In this document: positions 43,445-53,601 of the stretch, piece after piece
Layout: the number at the start of each line of letters is the position of its first letter
How positions within the stretch are numbered: position 1 is the first letter of the stretch
NCBI GenBank assembly: GCA_037176885.1
Contig: JAWWNJ010000038.1
Coordinates: forward strand, 992,001 to 1,056,000
Direction of reading: 5' to 3'
DNA: 64,000 bases
Origin: Favolaschia claudopus
Lineage: Eukaryota; Basidiomycota; Agaricomycetes; Agaricales; Mycenaceae
Made by a program: the position numbers and the translations under genes
The notes under the pieces: generated by a model
Database searches by the model: none
What the model was told of the DNA's origin: nothing
The model's input: the letters and a program-made list of their open reading frames with translations, nothing else

Positions 43445-44562
43445 GATCGCTCGCCTCTGGTTTTGCACGACCCGATTTGCCCAATACTCAAAATCAAAAA
43501 AAAAAAAACATCCCGAAAATTTGGCCGAACACCTAAATTTGATGGGAAAATTACGAAACATAGCGCACTCGACTCCGTTAATCAAGCTGGTTCTGTTCCT
43601 GATAAAATAAAAATAATTTCACGAGCCGTTTTGACACAAACTCCCTGGGAAACATGGACATTTTACATCATGTTGATCAATTCCGTCACCGAACACGTGC
43701 CGCCCACCGTGCCGTTCCGCTGCCGTGAGTTGGTGTTGAAAGTTTGCACAGATTTCCGCCTAGATTGCAGTCCCGGCCGTCATACTCTCTCCGGCACTAC
43801 TCAGAGATCGAAATTTTTGCGCTCGGAGCTCAAAAGAGGTACACAGAGTTAGGACCCCCGGCAACCACCTATGATGCCTGCCCACGAAATCCTGGATTTT
43901 GTGCTTTCTTATCCGGACCCCAAATCGGGCAATTCTTATCCGAATTTGACCCAGGCCTCAGCCAGGCCGGCGTTTTATCCGATTTGCGCACCAGGCCTCG
44001 GAAAATCACCAAAATCAGCTAAAAACAGGGAAAAATGGTAAAATTGCTCCCAGGTCATTTTCGGTCGCTTGACAGCGGAAACGCTGGGTTTGGCTTGCCG
44101 AAGTCATATTTCCCAGGATTTACCCTGCAAACGGGACATTCCCGTTGATTTAACATCAATTCTGCCAAAAATCAAGTGTGAGAATAGGCCTGATTTGCTC
44201 TGAGTTCGTTGATTTCGACGAGATTTGGCTGCAGATAGGTCAATCGCTGTCACTTCATCAAACTCGGGTGAGTATCATCCGGATCCCAACCAGGGTTGGT
44301 TGGCGGACCCCATGTTTTATCCGAATTTTCGACCTGACCTGGCTTCCGAAAGTTGTTTCTTATCCGAATCCGGGGAGGCTGACGGCCAATTTTGCGCTTG
44401 TTTTATCCGAATTTTTTTTTTTCGCGGGCAGGCATCATAGGTGGTTGCCGGGGGTCCTCCAGAGTTTCGATTTTTGACCCCAAAAATTTGGCCACAACCA
44501 AAATGTCGTGGGAAAAACTTCGGAGGTGGTTTTTTGAGCTTTTCCGGGGTCGGCGAATCCGG
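43445..44562. mobile_element. Pogo/Tc1-like MITE copy split by an hAT-type element
   Basis: 43445-43850 matches 61835-62240 of the full element, and 44459-44562 continues the match (TTTCGATTTTTGACC and following). Between them lies the AGGACCCCC element at 43851-44458. Both outer ends of the MITE are missing. Confidence 0.8.
43851..44458. mobile_element. 608-bp hAT-type MITE (AGGACCCCC family)
   Basis: TIR of 33 bp, AGGACCCCCGGCAACCACCT then ATGATGCCTGCCC, with its inverse at 44426-44458. The 8-bp flanks ACAGAGTT and CCAGAGTT differ by one base. The interior is non-coding with repeated TTTTATCCGAAT-like motifs also seen in the 62479 copy. Confidence 0.9.
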
Positions 44563-44583
44563 AATTTTCCAACTGGTCTTTAG

Positions 44584-46384
44584 AGGTCCGGAGCCGTGTA
44601 ATCATGAATGTATGGCATGCTATGGCTCGGATAAAAGTTCCCAAAGAGCATGGATTGTGGCGTTTATTTGGAATTGCACTGCGAGACGCTATCTTCATTC
44701 CTGATGAAGAAGACAAAGCTCGGATCGACACTTATCTGAAAACGAAAAAGAATTCGTCTTGGGATCGTCAAATCCGATTTAATGCTCGCTGGCTTTGGCA
44801 TCGTTGCCGGCGAACTGTACCACCTCCTGATAAACTATATGATGCGGTTAATGAGGTTTTCAAGCTGTATGGTCCACAGCGGGATTCTAAGACAAACAGC
44901 CCACTGTTTAATCCACAGGCTTGGCATGATTCAAAAAATGTTCTTAAGGCTATCAAGTTAGGATTGTTATCTGATCCTCCAGGTGTTCAGCTCTATTACC
45001 AGATGTATATTGAGGGCAAGACCAAGCTTCCCATATACCGCTGTGTCCGTGGTACAAACAATTCAGAAGGTGCTATTCATAAAAATCTCCGGGATCGGAT
45101 GCCAAAATCTGGAACATCAATCCGCCATGCTGCTGCTAGGATCAAGGACTATGTTTTTATTCACAATCTTGTTGTCGGAACTTTAAATCGCAGTGGGAAA
45201 CCATATCAAGGTCATTACAATGTTGAGATCATGAACAGGCTACAGATCTCTCTTGAGAATGCTAAAATTCATACCTAAAGCCCCCATACTCCGAGGCTGG
45301 ACTAATGGTGATCTGTATATCCCGGGTGATGAAACAGTTGGGATTCTGGCACTTACAGAGAAGACACGAAACGAGGCAGGCATTCTCCCATATAATTCTT
45401 TGACGGACTCGGACTTCACACATGCTTTTCTTGCATCACAGCAAGGAACGAAATTTGCTGTCATGAATATGACGACAATTGAAGAGCTCAAGCTATACAC
45501 TGAGATGATGCAACTATTTCCCAGTCCACCCAACTTTGATGATAGTGCCCGTCATTTCAACAGCAAGGCAAATGGGGACAACATATCTTACAAGGTAGCT
45601 TTCCACGAGCCATTTTATATTTTTTGCTAATCTGATTCACAGCTCAACACTCATATGCAGGCACATCATGCAAAGTGGCTCCGTGCCGCAAACGAGAAAA
45701 GTTCTGTCTCTCAGATGCTGCCACAGGCAAAAGCTCTAGAGAGCAAAATGCGAAGCAATGATCGAGCCTCAGAGGCGTACACAGTTGCAGCCATACCCGT
45801 TCCAATACAGGCTATGCAATTGGATGGCTTGTTACCAGTTGAACAACTAGGGCAAGATGACAATCGAGGCATTGAACCTGTTCAACAAATGTACACAAGA
45901 TTTCCCCCAAGAGCTGCAACCCCCTCCACTTGGCAACGAGCAAGGATTTGCTTCTTATGATCCATACAATCAGTCTGGATGGCCAACAGACGCTGAGCTC
46001 GAGAGTCTTGCTCAATTTGCAGACGAATTTGCTGATCCTGACATTCTCCATGATGACACTCCTACAAATCAATCTCACGAAGCTCAATCTGTCTGGCTTG
46101 AAGGACATTCAAATATTGGTGGAAGTGCTACTACTCATCGCAATGTAACTCATAATCCCAATCAACCTCGTAAGAAGAGGGAAGGCTCTTTCATTCATGT
46201 CAATGAGTCCAAGAAAACCAAACGCACATGTACCAAGTGTGGAGACTTGAATTGTAATGGAGGCACTCGTAAAAACCTCTGTAAAAATTCCTGCAAAGAC
46301 TGTGGTCGAGTTGAATGCGAAGGGCGAGATTTATCTCATCCTGAAGTACGTTGTGCCGGTGCTGTTTGGAGTGTAACAATTTGA
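44584..46384 (+). pseudogene. C-terminal half of a DUF6729/exonuclease-type transposase
   Basis: The plus strand starts in coding sequence (EVRSRVIMNVWHAMARIKVP) and encodes HGLWRLFGIALRDAIFIPDE, QIRFNARWLWHRCRRTVPPP, SDPPGVQLYYQMYIEGKTKL, RCVRGTNNSEGAIHKNLRDR and NLVVGTLNRSGKPYQGHYN. After a frameshift at about 45270 comes GWTNGDLYIPGDETVGILAL. After an intron near 45595-45642 and a further frame change it ends with a Cys-rich tail CTKCGDLNCNGGTRKNLC / SCKDCGRVECEGR, stop 46384. In mushroom genomes this order forms the distal half of large RNase H-fold transposase proteins. There is no start codon context, because it is only the half. The matching N-terminal half lies downstream at 46974-49944. 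Confidence 0.8.
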
Positions 46385-46973
46385 ACTAGATTTACGCCGT
46401 AAATGAATAATTTGATCATGTTGCTTGACAATGCTGTAAAGTGGATTGAGTAGTTGATATTGTCTATGCTATGCCATTTTTTTTGTATATATACCACTGC
46501 ACACCAACCTTGAACTGTGTGTGTTTGACATTATTCACTACCATAAGATTTACGAGGCTATGGGAATAGATTCCCCTATTAGGTCGCAAATTGACAGGTG
46601 GTATCAATCATTGCCTCTTCTGGTTGCTCTCAAAATGGCAACAACCCGTTTAGGTTGCTAGCAAAAAAGGCAGCAACCCAAACGGGTTGCTGACTTCTAA
46701 GGAAATTTGATGCAACACACACCAGAACCGCGCCCAATTTCCAAATTGGGGGCTCGGTTACGGTGCGTGTTGCTGCCAAAAAGAATTACAAAAAAATACC
46801 CAAAAAAGGAAAGAGAAAGAAGGGGGAAAAGGAGAGATTTAAGATTTACTATTACTGTGTATTTTCTCTGTCTTGTTATATTGCAGATACTCAGCCAAAG
46901 TATTGGGTGTTTGGTTCAGACGGACTGGCTATACATGCGGCAATTGATGCCATCAAAATCTAATAACTTGGCC
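46385..46973. repeat. Junction between the two transposase halves, with two strong hairpins
   Basis: 46642-46658 (CAACCCGTTTAGGTTGC) pairs with 46673-46689 with one mismatch. 46712-46773 folds on itself (GCAACACACACC... with ...GGTGCGTGTTGC around AATTTCCAAATT). If the two halves come from one family, this interval should hold the 3' and 5' ends of that element. No gene. Confidence 0.6.
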
Positions 46974-49944
46974 TTTACCAGCATGAGCAACGATCCCCCG
47001 GAGTCGCCAGACTACTTCAAAGATGTACCAGACCCAGATCCAGTGTTGTATAGATCCCCCCAGGGACCTATTCTACCAAGAAATGCACCGGGAAGCCCAA
47101 GTCCTCAGAAATCAAGTAAATCAGACAAATCAGTAAATGTAGAGCAAGGTATAGGCTGTCCTACCTCAAACCTTGCGGCTCTCACAATTCTTTACAACCA
47201 GAGTGCAGTCTACAGTCCATCCCCATGTTCAACCTGAAACTGGGAAAGGTTCTGACCAACAATTCAGTAAGAATTTTATTTCTATTTAAATGCTCAAACT
47301 GACTTCTAAATTATTTTCAGTTCAGCATACTTTCAAGGACAGCTGTAAGGCTTCTCATTTTACTGCCCAAGAGTATTAATCAATTTCGGGGCTAGCTCAA
47401 GAGGATCTAGCGCAATCTAGCTCGACGATCACATGGGTTGACAGCGGAGCTGGTTTGTAGCCACAAAAATGTCCATGTATTGTCAAGAACTTACAATTCT
47501 CCAGCCGCTCGAAGAGGCCGTCCTTCTACTCAACATAGTGATCCGGACCGTGAAAAAGCAAAGAAATCTGTGGGCAGACCAGCGATCAACAAACAATATA
47601 CAGGCAATCGAGTGAGTATTTTGTTGTTGGATCCTAGAAAAAGGCTTACAAAAACTGGCAGGGATTTACAGATGCACCCTCAAGTGTTCCCCGAATTCCG
47701 ATCTCGGCTCTTCCTGCAGGTTCTGGCACTCCCCGTCAAAGACATCTAGGAGACTGGGGTCTAGGCGCTAATATTCATCAAGAGTCTTTGTCTGCAGCTC
47801 TAGATAAAGCTTCTACCGTGTCTTCAACTTCAGATTCTGCACCTTCACAACCCAGAGTGGATTACATAGTTCCAGATCTTGACTCTGAACAGATATTGGA
47901 TGATGATGATCTAGACGTTGATGAAGATACTTTGGGTCTCAACGGAGATGGCCAAGGTGCACAAGATGAGTCATTGTCTGATGACCTTGAGAACGAAGCT
48001 ACAGGGAGGAGAGCTGCCTTGTCACCATTTCTCAAGAATGCATACGACAAATTTACTACAAATGATGCAGACAAGCAATATAATGCACGAGTCATTCTGG
48101 GTTCCACAGCGCTCTAGTATCTTTTTCCTAGGTGGACATTCAAAGGCTAGATTATCCTCTGCTGCAAAGCCATATGCAGAGGCACTGTACAATCCCCGCT
48201 TCTTCTACTGGGATCCACTTTATTTTGTAGATGTTTGCTGCCCCAACGAATCGTGCAAAACTCAATTGATTTATCACGGGTACACTCAGCCACGACGTGT
48301 GGTTGATATGCATGGTTGCTTTTATCTCATAGGGCGGCGTTATAAATGCACTAAATGCAAATCGCCAGCAGGCAAACTCACTGTGACGTTCACGAGCTGG
48401 AATAAAGAAATCATGAAAGGCCTTCCTAGATACCTTGTTGATGAATTCCCTGCCCACCTGAGTCATAGAGCAGCTATAGCTAAGCCTCTGTTCGAGCTCA
48501 TGCGAACAATGTTCCACTATGGATTGGGATCCAAGCAATTTTCCAATAGTCTCCAGGTGCTACACAGGCTTCACTTTGACAAACTACATGCTCAATATCT
48601 TGATGGAGTCATGGCATGGGGGAACGATTTCTGTAAAACCCAACCATCTGCAGATTTACCAACTTTCACTGAGTTCAGCAGCTTTGATGATCCCAAAGGA
48701 TATGCTGGATTTGTTCCTAGCAGCACTTGGCTTCGGATGATGTATGATGTCTACATCGAGGAACATGGGAAATCTATGTATCAACAAGCAGCAATGAAAA
48801 GTCTTCGCATTGGTGCTATTGATCATCATTACAAAACAACAAAACAGATAATTAAAATCAATGGCGAATCAGTATTTGCTGCTACTTTAACTCTGACAAA
48901 TGAGTTTGGAGAGGCTCGTGTGCTGGCATTTGTTGCTACTAGCTCTCATGCGGAAGGCCAGATATTAAAAGCCGGCCGGGCAGTCAAACAAGATTTGACA
49001 CGCCTTGAGAATGAGTCAAAGAGGGGACCATTTTGTGGCGGCGTAGATCTTGCAAAAATGGCAAAGGACGCAAGAGTCATCACTGATGCAAGAACAGGAC
49101 TGGCTGATCTTTGTGCTCGTATCTTGGGAAAGAAGCTAGAAAAAGAACCAGCAGATCGAGATGGAAACTCTATAAGAGTCAGCAATAATTGGAACCGTGA
49201 GACACTTTCAGCAGAGCAAGTTTCATATGCGGCACTTGATGCTCTTGCCTCTTTGTATATCTATAATCGTCTCTCTAAGTCAGAAATTCCAGGCAAAATA
49301 GCTGAGACAGACCTTCCTGTTACCTCTGTTTCTATTCAGAACACTGGATTATTGCATATGGAAATATTTCAAATATCTCTGTACCAATTCCTGGAGCTCC
49401 CCCTGTCACAAGAACCCGTGTTTGGATCACTATTTCTAGAGTTTGTGTGCCTGCTGCTCTGCTACCACTTCATAATAACAAGGCTCTTGAAACATTTGGA
49501 AAGACTCCATTCGATATTGTATATGCACGAAACAAGGTATACAGGTAGGTTTCAAATTATCTTGTTCCTTTATATAATAACCTAATCTGTATTCGACTCT
49601 TTAGACAAGTTGCAAGGCCCGCAGATCATACACCCCAAGTCACACCTCCTGCTGTAGCAACAGATCTTAATCCAACTGCTCAAAAGGAACCTGATGAAGC
49701 TACACCCCTTGCGGTAGCAACAGAACTCAGTCCAGCTGCTCAAAAGGAACTTGATGAAGTGTTGAAATTTCTTAACACAGGATCTGATGATATCACAGAT
49801 GTTGCTAATTCGTGGATGAATGAGATAGACAGTGCTCCACCTGGATGTGACTCTGACAACCTTGATGATTCAGATCAGGTGGCCTTGGATACTGCACTTG
49901 CACGTCTGGAAGACCCACTCTGCGCATACCCTATATTGAGATAA
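46974..49944 (+). pseudogene. N-terminal half of a DUF6729/exonuclease-type transposase, internally deleted
   Basis: Candidate start ATG near 46983 (MSNDPPESPDYFKDVPDPDP). Later exons give an AT-hook-like RRGRPSTQ and KSVGRPAINKQ, then a frameshift at about 48115, then the DUF6729-like domain: FYWDPLYFVDVCCPNESCKT, YLIGRRYKCTKCKSPAGK, and FELMRTMFHYGLGSKQFSNS. The RNase H-like transition MKSLRIGAIDHHYKTTKQII and ATLTLTNEFGEARVLAFVAT follows. A 3'-5' exonuclease C-terminal part follows directly: CGGVDLAKMAKDARVI, GLADLCARILGKKLEKE, LSAEQVSYAALDALASLYIY. The expected middle, including the first exonuclease acidic motif, is deleted near 48960. The last exon (after an intron at 49545-49605) ends ALARLEDPLCAYPIL at 49944, where the other half would continue. 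Confidence 0.8.
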
Positions 49945-50084
49945 CCCGTGGCGAAGCACGGGCTCACTGCTAGTTACCAGTACAAATCAGGCCTGATAAA
50001 CCTTATCCGCTAATAATACCTTATCAGACCGGTCCCGGGGGGCGCCGAGGCACCACCCGTAGCCACCCGTGGGTTTGGACGGGC

Positions 50085-50165
50085 CGCACCGGGAATCGAA
50101 CGAGTGACATTAGCCCAGACGAGCATCAGCGGGACCATGAGGTTAACCACTACAGTCTTGTACCT
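50085..50165 (-). repeat. tRNA-like Pol III promoter unit (SINE head candidate)
   Basis: In the minus sense GACTGTAGTGGTTAACCTC (A-box-like, 50139-50157) is followed by GTTCGATTCC (B box, 50092-50101). The spacing of about 40-50 bases and TAGTGGTTAAC wording resemble tRNA-Asp/Glu/Val genes, but I could not fold a proper cloverleaf. I prefer a tRNA-derived SINE head or decayed tRNA. Confidence 0.5.
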
Positions 50166-51973
50166 GGTAATGGGACGGTATGTGGTAATGGGACAAACCT
50201 TGGAAAAGCTAAATGCAGTTATCTTCGTACCCAAACCCCCCAGAATTCGGTCAAAAGGGGGTTGAAAACAAGGAAATCGTCGAGGGTGAAGGTGCGTGTT
50301 GGCATCCCCCGTCCTTTTCAAAACTGACACACCCATCCTGCAGGGGTTGTTGCCTCCCATCCCATGCTTGCAAACCATATCCTCATCCTCGTGAACGAGA
50401 TACCAAGAGCCATCCCATGCGACGCAGGTGAGGGAACTTCCTCTCAATGTCATCTTCATTCTCTCATTCCCTTCCTTCTTCCCAGTCCTCTCCTCTGCTT
50501 CAGGTTCTGGTTTAGGATGGCTTGTCCGTTGCTTGTGTCCGCTGATCCTGTGGTGCGTATGACTGGGAATTCCCCCTCTTGTTATTCTGCATATGATACA
50601 TACATTGTAGCTTGTATGTACACCCATGTATCGTAATTTGTAGCCAGCACAATATATGTTTTTTTTCCTGAATTTCATATATTTTGAATGCATCCGCTGT
50701 CGAGCCGAAAAATGTGGTGGGAATATATTGAATAATATATAAAGGTACGTGGAGGCTTTGGTGGGAGGTCGGCACAACGTTCAGCTGGGACCTCCTTGGG
50801 AGCCTGGGCGCATACTCCGTCTGGTATGGTTGCGGCCAAAACTTCATGACCAGTCCCAATTTTGCTCAAAATCCTTCGGGATTCGAGATTTAGCAGGAAC
50901 TAGGGTATGGTTCATAGGTGAAATTTTTATTTCAGAGGAATCGGAGGTACTCCTAACTTAGGGTTACAAAACGCGAAATTTGAACAGCGAAAAACCAAAA
51001 TTGTGTGTACTAAACTCGCGAGTTTGAGGCAGGTAATCACAAGGGGGAATCGGGATTAAAATTTCGGACCGGGGGTGGGGGGGAGGGGGGGTCCGGAGAG
51101 GTCCTTAAAAATTTTCTCATGTCTAGTACTCAAAAGCTCCAGGGAGCTCAGAGTACTCCAGAAAATCATATGTAGGGTGAGGAGGATTTTGGGTCAAAGT
51201 CTCAAAGAAACACTTCTACCACCAAAGCGTCAATAAACGTCCGGATTTGGCGATATTTCGCGCGCAAAACCGTGACATCACGCGTGATTTGTGTCCCGAA
51301 TATGTTCAAAGCTCAAAGAGGGAGAAAGAATGTGCCTCAGCTGCATTTTGTGGGTATTAAATTGCTCCTCTGAATTATTACTGTGGGTTCATACCTGTAG
51401 CTGAGCTAAAAGAGTCAAGGAAGAAGTGCAATATGCACTGATTTGATACTGAGACAGCTGTTACCCTCTTGAATAGGTTTGTAACGACTATATCAAGGCA
51501 CTAGGAATATTACTCACGATTAGGTGCTCAAATGTGCCTGCCAAGCGCCCAAACACACAGAAAATGCCCGAGTCTAGCAGGTCTCGGGACTTGCCGCGGA
51601 ATTGGCACTGCGGCCTGATGACAACGGTGAGAAATCATTACCCTATATAGGAGGGGAGGGGGGGGAGGGGGGGTCTGGCCGAGGCCTTAAAAATTTTATC
51701 GACCCTATATCCGAAATTCGAATCCCGATATTACCAGTCTTTCTCTGCCATTCTGCCTCTGCAACCCCGGACTCCTTCTTCCGGACCCCACAGTGGAAGT
51801 GAAATATCCTAACCAAGAAATCGGCCATGGCCAGGCGACATTGATGCTGCTGCACAGCCACCGGTCCGAGTGATCCGCAATCAAAAGCGCGAAATTGCCG
51901 TGCAAAACACGGAAAACCGATTTTTCGAAGTTTTGCTCCAGTATGTTTGTAGATTACCTTCTTGCAATGCTAT
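50166..51973. other. No gene; two G-rich tracts
   Basis: No supported coding region. 51068-51093 and 51650-51675 are G-runs (GGGGGTGGGGGGGAGGGGGG type) followed in both cases by a TCxGG...GGxCCTTAAAAATTTT stretch, so a short G-rich unit is repeated at about 580 bp distance. Both could form G-quadruplexes. Confidence 0.5.
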
Positions 51974-53334
51974 TTACACATCCCAGGATGTCTCAATGGA
52001 AACTGACGTGACAGTATCAATTACCAAATTGGGACTGCGACTTGTCACGAAGTTCGGTCCGCAACCATACCTGCAATACACCTCCCGTGCAACTGCATCA
52101 AAGACATCCGGCACCCAACGAAGAGCTTCTGAGCGAGGAGTGTCAATCAGATCACGAAGCTGGTCGATAGCAGCTTGAGGGACGGCGATGGCCAGATTTT
52201 CAAGGCCATAATCTTGCGGCATATCGAATACAACGTTCGGTGCAACCCCTGAAGGGAGAATGCGTGCCCTTTGCCTCCGAGTTTTCTTGTTGTTGAAGTA
52301 ATCCACAAACTCATCGAGACTGATTTGTACGATCTTGGACCAAAGCCAACGAAAAAGGTGCCTTGTTAAGAGTCAGAGTCTGTAATATGAAGTGAAGAAT
52401 AGACCGTTACCTGTGAATCAAATCTCCAGGGATAAGATGAATGCGGCCTTCCTCCAGAATTTCACGAAGAGTGCGGCCGTTGAATTTGCGATCATAAGAC
52501 CAAGTAGACTCGATTGGAATATTGATAGAACTCTGAACCGCAACGCATGCCGGCCACTCTGCGGTACTGAGTTCAGGAGCAAATGTTTCTCTGTGCAAGT
52601 TCAGATTTCGAAACAAAGAAAAATAAATCAGCCTATACCGGAGAGTAGTTTGAAAAGCTGATAACCAGCCAAGTTCGCTGCCGCCATCGAATGTGACCTG
52701 CACGGAGATCGCTGCCAAGACATACACGAATCAGCAACAGAATAAATTATTCAAGTCGCTGTAATAGGTATACCTCCGTACTTAGAGACCATGTCCAAAA
52801 AGACGTGGCCAATAGTGTCGCTGAGACGTGAATTTGGCACGGCAACCATCCACAACAACTTTCCAACGTGGTCGCGCATGCCATAAATATCTATACCGAT
52901 ACCTGCTCCCATGCGAAGTGCCTTCTCCCCGACCTTCTCATGTCCATCGGCGTGGATCTCCTAAGAAATACCAATTGCATCCAGTGCACCACGTTTCTTG
53001 GGACCGCTACGACGGCCTGGGCGGCGCAGATCCGATGGCCCCTGTCCCACAAGACCATGCATTGTCGCACGAACGAAATCTCTGCCTCGTATATGTCAGC
53101 AGAGTTCAAATGAACATTAAGGAGACAAGAGACACACCGGGGAATGATGATATTGAGCCTCAAAGCAGCAACCCTCTTGACTGTATCGGGTCCCTGACCT
53201 TGATTGATGTCCCGAGAAACGATGTCGGCAATTGCTGCAGTCGCCCCTTCCACGTCGTTGAACTTGCGGGCGCTAGGCACTTCGAACTTCTTGTTCAACT
53301 TCTTCAATTTTGTCGAACTAGTAGGTGAGATCAC
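51974..53334 (-). pseudogene. Integrase-like (DDE) gene with one nonsense codon
   Basis: Spliced minus-strand exons read: LKKLNKKFEVPSARKFNDVE; then PRDFVRATMHGLVGQGP and the basic LRRPGRRSGPKKRGALDAIG; a TAG stop at 52961-52963; EIHADGHEKVGEKALRMGAG (first Asp) and KLLWMVAVPNSRLSDTIGHV; VQVTFDGGSELGWLSAFQTT (second Asp); QSSINIPIESTWSYDRKF (Glu); WSKIVQISLDEFVDYFNNKK; and ILPSGVAPNVVFDMPQDYGL to the end. Introns near 53137-53082, 52780-52714, 52670-52620 and 52410-52360 have good ends. This is the Agaricomycete integrase-core family with HADGHEK and IESxW. Except for the stop the gene is well preserved. The stop may mean recent death or a C-to-T change. It starts about 270 bp from the divergent alpha-kinase gene. 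Confidence 0.8.
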
Positions 53335-53601
53335 CTAATCCAGAATTTAGAAAGATTAAGAAATAAACAAGAAATAAAAAGACTTACCCGATCTTCATGC
53401 CTTGTTTTTCTTCCAGATAACGAAGACGAATGGCAAGCGAAAGCCCACGACGTTGAAAGTCGTGCAGGATCTCCTTGAGCTCATCGTCCGGCGGAACTGG
53501 TTATGTGATTTCATTTTCAAATTGTCAACAAAGAAGTGGAAAAGGAAGGAGCAGAGGCTGGGCTTGACCGGTAAGTGTTCACTTGTAGATGACTTCAATA
53601 T

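Noticed and set aside
43259..43585. Minus-strand frame with a long proline run
   Set aside because: The prolines come from the 39-base G tract read in antisense; not a protein feature.
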